A stretch of 64,000 nt of DNA from Colwellia hornerae (GCF_007954355.1 NZ_VOLR01000007.1:62001-126000); one strand, 5' to 3'; positions 9,231 to 17,653 are shown, counted from the stretch's first letter. The notes: generated by a model from the sequence alone, not told the origin. Program-made: numbers and translations.

Positions 9231-9248
9231 TGTAAGACATGTCCTACG
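9231..9248 (+). promoter_or_regulatory. GacA/UvrY-type upstream box for the first Csr-type RNA
   Basis: TGTAAGACATGTCCTACG matches the 18-bp GacA/UvrY/VarA palindrome pattern (TGTAAG-N6-CTTACA), perfect in the left half and 4 of 6 in the right half. Its centre is about 178 nt upstream of the inferred RNA start. The second RNA has a comparable box at nearly the same distance. A further TGTAAG half-site starts at 9253. Confidence 0.6.
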
Positions 9249-9489
9249 TTAATGTAAGATATTGAGTAAGTATATGTAAATAAAAAGACAGCTTATGTTC
9301 TTTAGTTATTGATTGTATTGGTTTTTGTATATTTACATACTTGTTACATTTTTTTATTGTAAATATAAAATATTATTATGGGTACGAATAAATCTTAATT
9401 AACGTAATATTTACTACATCAGGAAGATACAGGTCAGGAAGACCGATAGAGTAGGGTACTCTTAAAAGGACGCTTGAAGGAATAGGCCG

Positions 9490-9692
9490 GATGACAGGAG
9501 TCATCGAAGGAATTAAACGGATTTAGGTTAAGGGAATAACGGCGAGAGGAACAAGCCAGATGACAGGAGTCATCGAATAAGCTAAACGGATTTAGGTTAA
9601 AGGAATAACGGCTGACGGAACAAGCCAGATGACAGGAGTCATCGAATGAACTAAATGGATTTAGGTTAAAGGAATAACGGCTGATGGAACAA
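9490..9692 (+). repeat. Three tandem 69-bp repeats inside Csr-type RNA 1
   Basis: Units begin at 9490, 9559 and 9628, exactly 69 nt apart. Each has a GATGACAGGAGTCATC hairpin, a CGGATTTAGGTTAA segment and GGAATAACGG, so each unit adds about five GGA sites. Units 2 and 3 differ at only a few positions. Because 69 is divisible by three, the array also gives a spurious repetitive minus-strand ORF. Confidence 0.9.
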
Positions 9693-9850
9693 GCCCAAGG
9701 ATGAAATATCACTATTGATGTGACTTAGGATGAGTTGCAATCACGGAAGATGAATGGAAAGCAATGGATTATTAGGAAACACTACGGACAGTTCTTTATG
9801 GATGAAGCGGGACACATATAATATGCAGGATGCATATAAGCTAGTTCAGG

Positions 9851-9880
9851 AAATACGGCTCTAAGAGCCGTATTTTTTTT
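9851..9880 (+). terminator. Rho-independent terminator of Csr-type RNA 1
   Basis: AAATACGGCTC-TAA-GAGCCGTATTT, an 11-bp perfect stem with a 3-nt loop and a run of eight or more T. The leading A run means it could also work for the convergent minus-strand gene that ends at 9898. Confidence 0.9.
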
Positions 9881-9897
9881 GCTTAAAATATAGCGAT

Positions 9898-10995
9898 TTA
9901 CTGCTCAAGGAATGTTGAATAATATCGGTGTTTGCCTAAAATGGCTTGGCTACCGTTTAGAGAAAAGGTATAACCACATAAGGTAAAACTGCTTCTAATG
10001 GCAATGTTCTTGATTATCACTCTAGTATCTAGTGGTGAAAACCTCGCTAAATAGTCACCATTACTTTCTTGATTAACGTCCAATGTTCTAATCACCTCAC
10101 CATTATCATAAGAAATAACCTGACAGCTGTTATCACCTTGTGCGGTAGTTTGTTGCCATAAAAAGCCACTAATTGACTGATCCCCCTGCCATTTTATCGT
10201 AATACCATCGAAAGATGATGCCAATAAAGAAAAGTTATCGGGTAGTGTAACCTCATGGCTTAGGGCAGATTTTGACTGCTCTATGGCGGTTTTTTCATTT
10301 TTGTTTGCTGCTATAACATCATCATCAACGGAGGTAATAGCAGCTGGTAGAACTATTGCCAAAAGAACGATTAATATCAATATTGTTAACGTTAATGCCT
10401 TATGTTTATTGTTAAGTAGCTTTAGTCTGATTGCTTCACCAATATCATCAGAGGCGGCAGGCGAGTCTTGAGCTACTCCACTATTTTTAACATAGGTATT
10501 AGCCGTACCTTGATGGGCGCTTGATAGCGAAACTTTAGCTTCGTGTTGATTAAATGTTGGTTCTATTCGCTGTTGAGGTTGAGAACTTCCTTGTTTTATA
10601 TAGCTACTTAAGTCGATATGGCCAGCGTAACCAAAAATATGATTATTTTTTTGGCTTTTGTAAGTCATTAAAAATGCAGAAATTGCTAAAGGGACTAAAA
10701 GTAACCAGTAGCTTGTGGTGTTATCACTGATGGTGATAATTAAACCAGCAATTAAAAAACTCGCTGTAGGTGCTAGCAACCAGCTTATCTTGAGATTAGC
10801 ATCGTTTAGGCGACGCTTTGTTGAAAGAGTACATATACCTGCACAAATAGATAATGCCAACAAAGATAATAAGCCGTTAAAAGAAAAAATTGTGCTAGTA
10901 ATGATAAATAATAAATAACAACTTAAATGTATAGCAATGAATCGACGACGATCATCTGAACCGGTTAAACAAAATAGTGACTTCAACAAAAGCAC
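9898..10995 (-). CDS. Membrane protein with DUF805-like N-terminus, unknown role
   Basis: About 365 residues from the GTG at 10995, which has AGGAG 5 nt upstream; a TTG at 11037 would add 14 residues without a clear site. The N-terminal third has four hydrophobic helices and a basic RRRLNDANLKISWLL motif reminiscent of DUF805 (KRLHDxGxSGWW). A polar linker (about residues 135-200) precedes one more TM helix near 205-225 and an extracytoplasmic C-terminal domain of about 130 residues with two or three Cys (CQVISYD, FTLCGYTFSL). I do not recognise that domain. The gene lies between the two Csr-type RNAs on the opposite strand, which may be a stable synteny. Function cannot be assigned. Confidence 0.65.
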   Translation of the reverse strand: MLLLKSLFCLTGSDDRRRFIAIHLSCYLLFIITSTIFSFNGLLSLLALSICAGICTLSTKRRLNDANLKISWLLAPTASFLIAGLIITISDNTTSYWLLLVPLAISAFLMTYKSQKNNHIFGYAGHIDLSSYIKQGSSQPQQRIEPTFNQHEAKVSLSSAHQGTANTYVKNSGVAQDSPAASDDIGEAIRLKLLNNKHKALTLTILILIVLLAIVLPAAITSVDDDVIAANKNEKTAIEQSKSALSHEVTLPDNFSLLASSFDGITIKWQGDQSISGFLWQQTTAQGDNSCQVISYDNGEVIRTLDVNQESNGDYLARFSPLDTRVIIKNIAIRSSFTLCGYTFSLNGSQAILGKHRYYSTFLEQ

Positions 10996-11126
10996 AAAAA
11001 CTCCTAAAAATATTGTTTGATCTGAAAACTTCGGCAAGAATAACTAATTTTCTGTTAACTTTCAGTGATATTTTTATATTGCATCATTTATCATTTTTAT
11101 ATTTGCCGACAAAGTCACACCTTTGG

Positions 11127-11144
11127 TGTAAGTCATTTCGCACA
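11127..11144 (+). promoter_or_regulatory. GacA/UvrY-type upstream box for the second Csr-type RNA
   Basis: TGTAAGTCATTTCGCACA keeps the TGTAAG half and 4 of 6 bases of the CTTACA half. Its centre is about 176 nt before the inferred RNA start, almost the same as for copy 1. A second TGTAAG half-site is at 11171-11176. Confidence 0.5.
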
Positions 11145-11311
11145 ATTACGTCAGTGATCATACAATAATTTGTAAGTGTAAAAGACAGCAACTTATAACT
11201 ACCTGTTAGATATGATTAAAATCATTATTTTTAATAAAAGTAATGAATGAAGTTTAATTTATTTCATTTAACTTGCTAGCGCCAGAACACATAAATGCTA
11301 ATATTTATCTT

Positions 11312-11810
11312 GTCAGGACGACACAGGTTATGGACAACACTACAAATAAGTTTAAGGGATAAACATTATTTGTTGAACACGTACAGGAAGTACGAAATGG
11401 AAAGTGGTATAAGTTAATATTCAGTTGATAAAGGATTTACCTGTAAGGACACTAACTTTTTCAATGGAATGATACGTAAATGGAATTTACATGAATGGAT
11501 GCAAAAACGAGCGCTGAAGTTAACTTAATTTACCACGCTTATAATGAATGAAAATTTATGGATGAAACTAACTGATAATGGATGTGTAGTAGAGAGATAG
11601 TATCTCTGTTTATATGGAGTCATTTAAAGGAATTAAATGAACAGTTAGTACTGAAATGGATGTTAATTAAGGATAGTAATAACATTTGAGTAACGTGATC
11701 TTACCCAAATATAATTTCCAGATGATTTAGGGAGTTTAAAAATTGGCAAATGGATTTGCAGCATTATATCTAGCAAAGAAATAAAAAGCGGCTTTATGTC
11801 GCTTTTTCTT
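11312..11810 (+). ncRNA. csrC: CsrB/RsmZ-type CsrA-sequestering RNA, copy 2
   Basis: About 499 nt with 18 GGA triplets by my count, many as ATGGA or AAGGA in loops. Clear hairpins are CGTAC-AGGAA-GTACG (11380-11394) and GTAAAT-GGA-ATTTAC (11476-11490). It ends at the terminator 11783-11810. The promoter -10 (TAATAT, 11299-11304) and the first 20 nt resemble those of copy 1, so the two RNAs look like paralogues that have diverged strongly within the body. Copy 2 lacks the 69-bp array of copy 1. The expected role is CsrA titration under GacA-type control. The csrC symbol here only means second copy. Confidence 0.8.
11783..11810 (+). terminator. Rho-independent terminator of Csr-type RNA 2
   Basis: AAAAAGCG - GCTTTATGT - CGCTTTTT with T-rich tail TTCTTTG. 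The inner GCGGC/GTCGC bases may pair as well. Confidence 0.85.
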
Positions 11811-11880
11811 TGTCTATAAAAAGGTAATTTAGCAGATGCGTTTATCTTAATACTAAGCAAAATTATATTTTGATTAGTAA

Positions 11881-11908
11881 AAAAAAACCTGCTGAAGCAG
11901 GTTTTTAT
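11881..11908 (-). terminator. Terminator after fur
   Basis: ACCTGC-TGAA-GCAGGT stem flanked by an A run on the left, which is a T run on the minus strand, 22 nt beyond the fur stop codon. The right side is also T-rich, so it may act in both directions. Confidence 0.75.
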
Positions 11909-11929
11909 TAGTAACATTCACACAATAGC

Positions 11930-12373
11930 TTAACTATTAGACGTTCGGTATGAATCACAAGCTTCTTCATCTTCACACTCACCATATAAATATAAACTAT
12001 GGTTGGTTAGCTTTATTTTATGTGATTTAGCAATATCTTCTTGGCGTTGTTCAATGACGTTATCTTCAAACTCCACTACTTTGCCACATTTTAGGCAAAC
12101 AAGATGGTCATGATGTTTCTTATGACTTAATTCAAAAACAGACTTTCCACCTTCAAAATGATGACGACTGACAATGCCCGCATCGTCAAATTGATTGAGT
12201 ACACGATAAACGGTAGCCAAGCCAATCTCTTCATTCTGCACTAACAATATTTTGTAAACATCTTCCGCACTAATATGCTGATTATTAGGATTTTGCAAAA
12301 TAGTGAGTATTTTGATTCGCGGCAGGGTGATTTTTAATCCAGCTCTTTTTAGCTCTTCATTTTGGTCTGCCAT
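11930..12373 (-). CDS. fur: Ferric uptake regulator Fur
   Basis: 147 residues, the normal length. The N-terminal winged helix (about 1-83) includes LKITLPRIKILTIL and ATVYRVLNQFDDAGIV; the dimerisation and metal-binding domain follows. Metal ligands are visible in the HHF/HKKHHDHLVCLKCGKVVEF region and the final CEDEEACDSYR. It represses iron-uptake genes with Fe2+ as corepressor. It lies close to fldA and ybfE as in many gammaproteobacteria, but here a DUF4442 gene on the + strand is inserted between fur and fldA. Candidate Fur targets in the window are the TonB receptor and PepSY genes near 63 kb, though I did not identify a clear Fur box there. Confidence 0.97.
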   Translation of the reverse strand: MADQNEELKRAGLKITLPRIKILTILQNPNNQHISAEDVYKILLVQNEEIGLATVYRVLNQFDDAGIVSRHHFEGGKSVFELSHKKHHDHLVCLKCGKVVEFEDNVIEQRQEDIAKSHKIKLTNHSLYLYGECEDEEACDSYRTSNS

Positions 12374-12560
12374 TAACTTTAATTCTCTAATTCGGTAAGT
12401 TAAACAAAATTATAGGGGGTTCTACTGCTTGAGGGAAGCCTTAGTTGAAATGAATAGTAAATTGATCGGCTTTGACTTTTTAAATTAGTATAAACTCCAA
12501 TAGCTTTACTGGTACGATGAGCTGTATGACCGAGTGATTATAGGATCAAAGGAGATTTAG

Positions 12561-13013
12561 ATGTTAAGAAGAGCGTGGTTACTAAAATTACTGCTAAATA
12601 TTTGGCCACCATTTTTATTTACCGGCATTAAGGTCACCGAGCTTTCTAGTGATTTCAGACAAGCTAAGGTGAGTTTAAAAATGCGAGCATGGAACAAAAA
12701 TGTTTTAGGCACACACTTTGGCGGCTCACTATTTTCGATGACAGACCCTTTTTATGTCTTAATGATTTTAGCGCGTTTAGATAATCAATATTATGTCTGG
12801 GATAAATCGGCTGATATAGACTTTATTAAACCAGGAGTAGGCGAAGTTACGGCTGAATTTTACGTTAGTGATGATTTTATTAATGAGATTATTGAAAATA
12901 CTCGTCATGGTGAAAAGTATCAACCGACGGTGAATGTTTATGTAAAAAATAATAATGGTGAGCTGGTCACTAAATTAAATCGGCGTTTATACATACGTCA
13001 GAAAAAAAAATAA
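12561..13013 (+). CDS. DUF4442 hotdog-fold protein (thioesterase-like)
   Basis: 150 residues matching DUF4442, a hotdog-fold family related to PaaI/YiiD thioesterases. The N-terminal RRAWLLKLLLNIWPPFLFTGIKV segment, the central NKNVLGTHFGGSLFSMTDPFY motif (active-site region) and the KPGVGEVTAEFYVSDD strand are typical. The substrate is unknown; acyl-CoA is likely in view of the fold. AAGGAG ahead of the ATG (12551-12555 region) supports the start. It is a single-gene unit divergent from fur, with a terminator shared with fldA downstream. Confidence 0.8.
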   Translation: MLRRAWLLKLLLNIWPPFLFTGIKVTELSSDFRQAKVSLKMRAWNKNVLGTHFGGSLFSMTDPFYVLMILARLDNQYYVWDKSADIDFIKPGVGEVTAEFYVSDDFINEIIENTRHGEKYQPTVNVYVKNNNGELVTKLNRRLYIRQKKK

Positions 13014-13036
13014 ACATTGCTTACATAACAGTAGAC

Positions 13037-13066
13037 ACAAAAAAGCCTGTCGACACAGGCTTATTA
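13037..13066 (-). terminator. Shared terminator between fldA and the DUF4442 gene
   Basis: AAGCCTGT-CGAC-ACAGGCTT perfect stem. The six-A run on the left gives a strong U tract on the minus strand, so it mainly serves fldA; the right flank (TTATTATT) could serve the + strand weakly. Confidence 0.75.
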
Positions 13067-13088
13067 TTGGCTAATTATAAAGAGTAAA

Positions 13089-13616
13089 TTAGTCTGCAAG
13101 CTCTGCTAAACACATCTCTTCAAATATTTGAGTGACCCACTTGTCAATTCTCGCTTCAGTTAGTTCTGGTTGACGGTCTTCGTCAATACATAAACCAATA
13201 AAAGTCTTCTCATCAACTAAGGCTTTAGATGCTTCAAACTCGTAACCTTCCGTTGACCAGTTACCAACAATAACCGCGCCTCTTGACTCAGCAATATCTT
13301 TTAAAGGCTCCATCGCGTCACAGAAGTATTCAGAATAATCTTCTTGATCACCTAAACCAAAAATAGCGACTAACTTATCAGTAAAGTCGACTTCTTCAAG
13401 CTCAGGTAAGAAGTCGTCCCAATCACATTGGTTTTCACCATAATACCAAGTTGGAATACCTAAAATGATTAAATCAAATTCAGCTATTTCTTCTTTAGTA
13501 CTTTTTGCGATGTCTTTTACTTCAACTAATTTTTTGCCTAACTTTTTTTGAATAGTTTTGCTGACAGCTTCAGTATTGCCTGTATCACTACCGAAAAATA
13601 AACCTACAATTGCCAT
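13089..13616 (-). CDS. fldA: Flavodoxin FldA
   Basis: 175 residues, the usual long-chain flavodoxin length. The FMN phosphate loop FGSDTGNTEAVS is at residues 8-19, the first aromatic flavin contact is in PTWYYGENQCDWDDFLPEL, and the GLGDQEDYSEYFCDA loop provides the second Tyr. The cytoplasmic protein carries low-potential electrons, for example to IspG/H, BioB, MetH or pyruvate-formate lyase activase. It is the third gene of an apparent DUF2788-ybfE-fldA operon, 12 nt after ybfE. The adjacent fur gene matches the usual synteny. Confidence 0.97.
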   Translation of the reverse strand: MAIVGLFFGSDTGNTEAVSKTIQKKLGKKLVEVKDIAKSTKEEIAEFDLIILGIPTWYYGENQCDWDDFLPELEEVDFTDKLVAIFGLGDQEDYSEYFCDAMEPLKDIAESRGAVIVGNWSTEGYEFEASKALVDEKTFIGLCIDEDRQPELTEARIDKWVTQIFEEMCLAELAD

Positions 13617-13628
13617 GGTATAAAACCC

Positions 13629-13922
13629 TTATTTACTAATATTTAATGCTGTTGCCGTCATTGAATTTTTCAATATCGACTCAATAAGTTCGCCGCGACT
13701 TAAGCCTTTAACTTTAGCTAAGTCGTCGAGTTGCTCAAACAAGTCTTGATGTATCTTAAACTCTACTCGTTTTAAGCCATTGTTTTTATCGCGTTTAACT
13801 TGATTGCGCTTGTTTATTTTTACTTGCACACTACGCGAATGAGGATTTGTTTTTGGGCGTCCAGGACGCTTTTCATCACTAAACAAATCAATAGTGGTTA
13901 AATCACTTGCTTCTTTTGCCAT
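13629..13922 (-). CDS. ybfE: YbfE-like ribbon-helix-helix protein
   Basis: 97 residues, matching YbfE, known in E. coli as a LexA-regulated protein next to fldA. An N-terminal basic region has an AT-hook-like KRPGRPKTNPHSR. The C-terminal FKIHQDLFEQLDDLAKVKGLSRGELIESIL looks like a ribbon-helix-helix or CopG-type DNA-binding fold. The target is unknown. It lies 12 nt upstream of fldA and 9 nt downstream of the DUF2788 gene, so the three genes are likely co-transcribed. I saw no clear LexA box in the short upstream region. Confidence 0.85.
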   Translation of the reverse strand: MAKEASDLTTIDLFSDEKRPGRPKTNPHSRSVQVKINKRNQVKRDKNNGLKRVEFKIHQDLFEQLDDLAKVKGLSRGELIESILKNSMTATALNISK

Positions 13923-13931
13923 CTTTAACTC

Positions 13932-14153
13932 TTACCCAACCCCTTGGCTTTCCCAAACCAGTTGGATAATGCCTTTGGCAATAAAGCCAGCACAACCTAG
14001 AAATAAGACCAAATAAACGACCATACGGCCCATTTTGGGAACATCATTTTTTGTCATTACATCATGGACTGATAAGCCAATGAAAATAAAGATAAAAGCA
14101 AAAAATAAATTCAAACCGATAGTTTCAATAAGTTCTAAGTTTTCAGCTAACAT
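13932..14153 (-). CDS. DUF2788 small membrane protein
   Basis: 73 residues with two TM helices (about 10-30 and 45-66) and a short charged loop (SVHDVMTKNDVPKMGR). Family DUF2788 is found beside ybfE/fldA in marine gammaproteobacteria; no function is known. It is the first gene of the inferred operon, with a clean promoter-sized gap (170 nt) to the convergently oriented end of ybfF. Confidence 0.8.
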   Translation of the reverse strand: MLAENLELIETIGLNLFFAFIFIFIGLSVHDVMTKNDVPKMGRMVVYLVLFLGCAGFIAKGIIQLVWESQGVG

Positions 14154-14322
14154 AATTCACCCTAAAAATTTCAGGCGCACTATAGCATAATCTAACGCTT
14201 AAACACATAATTTTTACCACAAATGACAAGGCAATTTAACGCTATTCTTTCAATCAATTGATTGTTGCAAACCTAAAAAGGTTATTCGATTCATTGATTT
14301 TAAAGCGGTTTATAAGTGCATG

Positions 14323-15090
14323 TTAAAGGTTTAAATATTCATTAACAATTTTGTTAAATACTGTGGTTTTTTCTGCATGCAACCAATGGCCAGTTCCTTG
14401 AATTATTTTGGCTCGACTATTTGGAAATAGTGCTTGGATAATATCACGGTGCTCTGTGGTTATATAATTAGAGTTACCGCCCTTGATAAATAGAGTTTCA
14501 CCTTTAAAAGCTTGCTTACCTTGATTTGCTGCCATTATTTGTGGGTAACATTGCTGAATATTGTCAAGATTGCATTTGAAATTGAACTTACCATCTTTGG
14601 CGACTAAATTACGTAATAAAAACTGTCTAACACCTATATCATCAACGTATGGAGATAATTGATTGTCAGCATCTTTTCTATTACTAATATCATCAAGCTT
14701 AATGTTTTGTAAGCCTTCAATAATTTGAGTGTGGTGTGGTGGATAAGCAACCGGTGCAATATCGGCTATAATAAGTTTATCAATTTTTTCACTATGGTCT
14801 AGCGCAAGCTGCATAGCAATTTTACCGCCCATCGAGTGTCCAAGGATATGGGCACGTTCAATATTAATCCTTGCCATTAGTTCGATAACGTCTTGGGCTA
14901 ATTCTTGGTAGCTCATTGCGTTTTTGTGAAAAGATAAACCATGGTTTCTTACATCTATATTGGTCACTCGGTAATTATCTTTTAAACCTTTTGCCACCAT
15001 GTTGAGGTTTTCTAAACTACCGAATAAACCATGTATTAAAATTATATCGGCGCCAGAGCCTTGTTGTTGATAGTGTAAATTCTTAGTCAT
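14323..15090 (-). CDS. ybfF: Alpha/beta hydrolase YbfF
   Basis: 255 residues, an alpha/beta-hydrolase esterase. The oxyanion loop is in IHGLFGSLENL (residues 20-30), the nucleophile Ser in GHSMGGK (near residue 87), the acid after the cap domain (RDADNQLSPYVDD region or later), and the catalytic His in GTGHWLHAEKT near residue 235. E. coli YbfF hydrolyses acyl-CoA and short esters. It is divergent from seqA, as in E. coli. Confidence 0.9.
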   Translation of the reverse strand: MTKNLHYQQQGSGADIILIHGLFGSLENLNMVAKGLKDNYRVTNIDVRNHGLSFHKNAMSYQELAQDVIELMARINIERAHILGHSMGGKIAMQLALDHSEKIDKLIIADIAPVAYPPHHTQIIEGLQNIKLDDISNRKDADNQLSPYVDDIGVRQFLLRNLVAKDGKFNFKCNLDNIQQCYPQIMAANQGKQAFKGETLFIKGGNSNYITTEHRDIIQALFPNSRAKIIQGTGHWLHAEKTTVFNKIVNEYLNL

Positions 15091-15250
15091 TGATAGCTCA
15101 TCGAATGTATATGCTTGCTTTAATCTTTATTGTCTTAGCTTTTATTGCACCATGCAATTTTTTTTGAGCCTTTATCGAGATATTGGCGCTGGAAAGTTTT
15201 CCTTAAGCTAAGTATAATCCTGCGCGAATAATAAAATTCTAGGGTAATTA

Positions 15251-15844
15251 ATGAAAAACATTGAAATAGATGAAGAACTTTACCAACACATAGTGTCGAA
15301 TACCCAATTTATTGGCGAAAGTGCTTCGTCAATCTTACGTCGCTTGCTTAGTTTAACGTTGACTGAAAATACGGTTGATTTTCTTGTAGAAAATGTTCGT
15401 ATCGAAGATGAAGAGGCTATTGAAAGTTTACCTCTTCAAGTTGAAGAAAATATCGAGATTGCAGTAGCTGTCATAGCAGAAGAAATAAAGGTCGAACCGC
15501 CTAGCATTGATAATGTACTTAATTATATTAATAAAGAAGAATTAGCCATGCAGCGCGGCGCGGTTGGTCGATTTTTACTTATTCTTGCTGCTTTATATCG
15601 TGTGCACAGTGAAAGTTTCGCTGTTGTTTCTGAAATCCGTGGGCGAGACCGTCTCTATTTTGCTAAAAGTAAAGATGAACTTTCTGCCAGTGGCAGCAGC
15701 ACTAAGCCATTACAAATCCCCGATAGCCCATTTTGGGTGATGACAAACTCAAATACCACCCGTAAAAAAATGATGCTAACGAAAGCATCGCTAATGTTAG
15801 GTTACACTAACGAAGATGCCGAAAATATTCGAGATCTTTTATAA
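15251..15844 (+). CDS. seqA: Replication negative modulator SeqA
   Basis: 197 residues, the normal length. The N-terminal oligomerisation domain ([31 protein letters not shown]) and the C-terminal hemimethylated-GATC-binding domain (about 85-197; [37 protein letters not shown]) are clear. SeqA binds newly replicated GATC sites and delays re-initiation at oriC. The acidic linker (about 50-85) is longer and more Glu-rich than in E. coli. pgm follows by 53 nt, the conserved seqA-pgm pair. Confidence 0.97.
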   Translation: MKNIEIDEELYQHIVSNTQFIGESASSILRRLLSLTLTENTVDFLVENVRIEDEEAIESLPLQVEENIEIAVAVIAEEIKVEPPSIDNVLNYINKEELAMQRGAVGRFLLILAALYRVHSESFAVVSEIRGRDRLYFAKSKDELSASGSSTKPLQIPDSPFWVMTNSNTTRKKMMLTKASLMLGYTNEDAENIRDLL

Positions 15845-15897
15845 GCAATATCAAAATTGTTGACGATAACATTTAAATAAAAAATATAGGGAATATC

Positions 15898-17553
15898 ATG
15901 ACTATTCATGCGCATGCAGGAAAACCAGTTAGACCACAAGACCGTATTAATATTGGTAAATTAGTCAGTGATTATTTTTTATTAAGGCCAGATGTTGCGA
16001 TTACTGCACAACGGGTAACTTTTGGTACCTCAGGCCATCGCGGCAATGCCAGTAAAACCAGCTTTAATGAACAACATATTTTGGCTATTTGTCAAGCAGT
16101 TGCCGAACATCGCATTGAACAGGGATTGAAAGGGCCATTGTTTTTAGGTAAAGATACCCACGCGCTTTCAGAACCTGCTTTTGCTAATGCGCTGTCGGTG
16201 TTAATTGCCAATAATATCCCAGTGGTTATTCAAGATGATGATGGTTTTACACCAACTCCGGTTATTTCTCGACTCATTATTGCTCATAATAAATTACCAA
16301 TAAATAAAGATAATCAAGCTGATGGTTTAATTATTACTCCTTCTCACAATCCACCAACAGATGGTGGTATTAAATATAATCCACCTCATGGAGGGCCTGC
16401 TGAAGGTGGTGTGACTAAAAAAATTGAACAACGAGCTAATGACTTAATTGCCGAAAAGCTGATTAATGTTAAAGACGTTAGCTACCAGCAAGCTTGTTCG
16501 TCGCCATTATTGTCAAAACAAGACTTTATTACTTTTTATGTTAACGAACTTGAGCAAGTTGTTGACATGAAAGCTATTGCGCAAGCAGGTGTTAAAATTG
16601 GTGTTGATCCACTTGGTGGTTCAGGGATTCATTACTGGCCAGTTATCGCAAAGACCTATCAGTTAAACCTTGAAGTGGTCAATCCGGTTGTTGATGCCAG
16701 TTTTGCTTTTATGCCCCTTGATAAAGATGGCAAAATTCGGATGGATTGCTCATCTCCTTATGCCATGGCTGGACTCATAGCTTTAAAAGACAAGTTTGAT
16801 ATTGCTGTAGGTAATGACCCTGATTTTGATCGCCATGGTATTGTTACTCGAACCGGTGGTTTAATGAATCCTAATCATTACTTAGCCGTTGCTATCTATT
16901 ATTTGATGACTCATCGTGACTGGCCTAAAACCAGTAAAATAGGTAAAACCTTAGTGTCTAGCTCACTTATAGACCGTGTTGCTAAGTATATTGACCGTCC
17001 TTTATCAGAAGTGCCGGTGGGTTTTAAATGGTTTGTCGACGGTCTCAGTGATGCATCATACGCGTTTGGTGGTGAAGAAAGTGCGGGTGCTGCTTTTTTA
17101 TCTCGTGATGGCAGCTGCTGGACGACAGATAAAGATGGTTTTATTATGGCGTTACTGGCAGCAGAAATTCTTGCTGTTACCGGTAAAGACCCCTATCAAC
17201 TGTATCAAGAGCTTGCTGAAAAATTAGGTGAGCCTTGTTATGGGCGTGTTGAAGCTGTTGCCAGTTTTGAACAAAAACAAGTGCTAACGTCATTAAGTGC
17301 GGATGACATTACCAGTACGACGCTCGCTGGTGAAAAAATTAACCAAGTTTTATCACACGCCCCTGGTAATAATGCCGCTATTGGTGGTGTCAAAGTCACG
17401 ACAGACAATGGTTGGTTTGCTGCTCGTCCTTCAGGTACTGAAGATATCTATAAAATTTATGCTGAGAGTTTTATTGATCAAAAACACTTAGCACTTATTA
17501 TTACCGAAGCACAAGTACTGGTCAGTGCTGCATTTACCAAAGCCGGTTTATAA
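15898..17553 (+). CDS. pgm: Phosphoglucomutase
   Basis: 551 residues, alpha-D-phosphohexomutase family. The active-site phosphoserine loop is ITPSHNPPTDGGIKYN (near residue 150), the metal-binding loop is GNDPDFDRHG (near 306), the sugar-binding loop is GGEESAG (near 392), and the C-terminal phosphate loop is RPSGTEDIYKIYAES. It interconverts glucose-1-phosphate and glucose-6-phosphate for glycogen and envelope sugar metabolism. It probably shares a transcript with seqA. Confidence 0.97.
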   Translation: MTIHAHAGKPVRPQDRINIGKLVSDYFLLRPDVAITAQRVTFGTSGHRGNASKTSFNEQHILAICQAVAEHRIEQGLKGPLFLGKDTHALSEPAFANALSVLIANNIPVVIQDDDGFTPTPVISRLIIAHNKLPINKDNQADGLIITPSHNPPTDGGIKYNPPHGGPAEGGVTKKIEQRANDLIAEKLINVKDVSYQQACSSPLLSKQDFITFYVNELEQVVDMKAIAQAGVKIGVDPLGGSGIHYWPVIAKTYQLNLEVVNPVVDASFAFMPLDKDGKIRMDCSSPYAMAGLIALKDKFDIAVGNDPDFDRHGIVTRTGGLMNPNHYLAVAIYYLMTHRDWPKTSKIGKTLVSSSLIDRVAKYIDRPLSEVPVGFKWFVDGLSDASYAFGGEESAGAAFLSRDGSCWTTDKDGFIMALLAAEILAVTGKDPYQLYQELAEKLGEPCYGRVEAVASFEQKQVLTSLSADDITSTTLAGEKINQVLSHAPGNNAAIGGVKVTTDNGWFAARPSGTEDIYKIYAESFIDQKHLALIITEAQVLVSAAFTKAGL

Positions 17554-17609
17554 GTCGATAGTGAGATAAAGGTATCAGAACTTCTTACGCTGCTATAAAT
17601 TGAAATAGT

Positions 17610-17653
17610 ATATAATATCGGCTAATGATCAAGGTCATTAGCCGATATTATAT
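17610..17653. repeat. 19-bp perfect inverted repeat between pgm and astE
   Basis: Arms at 17610-17628 (ATATAATATCGGCTAATGA) and 17635-17653 with a 6-nt loop TCAAGG. There is no T run on either strand, so it is not a classic intrinsic terminator. It could be a rho-aided stop, an mRNA stabiliser or a protein site. Confidence 0.8.

Larger units (their letters stand above)
9418..9880 (+). ncRNA. csrB: CsrB/RsmZ-type CsrA-sequestering RNA, copy 1
   Basis: About 463 nt with 29 GGA triplets by my count, against roughly 5 expected by composition. Many sit in hairpin loops: GGTC-AGGAA-GACC at 9432-9444, three identical GATGAC-AGGA-GTCATC hairpins at 9490, 9559 and 9628, and ATATGCA-GGA-TGCATAT at 9821-9837. 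It ends at a strong terminator (9851-9880). The family binds multiple CsrA/RsmA dimers and frees target mRNAs. The TAATAT at 9405-9410 with following TTACTACATCAGGAAGA is nearly the same as before copy 2 (TAATATTTATCTTGTCAGGACGA), which sets the 5' end. No long sense ORF exists. The start is inferred and not mapped. Confidence 0.85.

Noticed and set aside
9434-9712. Minus-strand ORF with three repeats of RYSFNLNPF
   Set aside because: It is the translation of the 69-bp repeats of the Csr-type RNA; no ribosome site and no protein-like conservation is expected.
11663-11917. Minus-strand ORF over the end of the second Csr-type RNA
   Set aside because: It spans two terminators and the GGA-rich RNA; composition is not protein-like.
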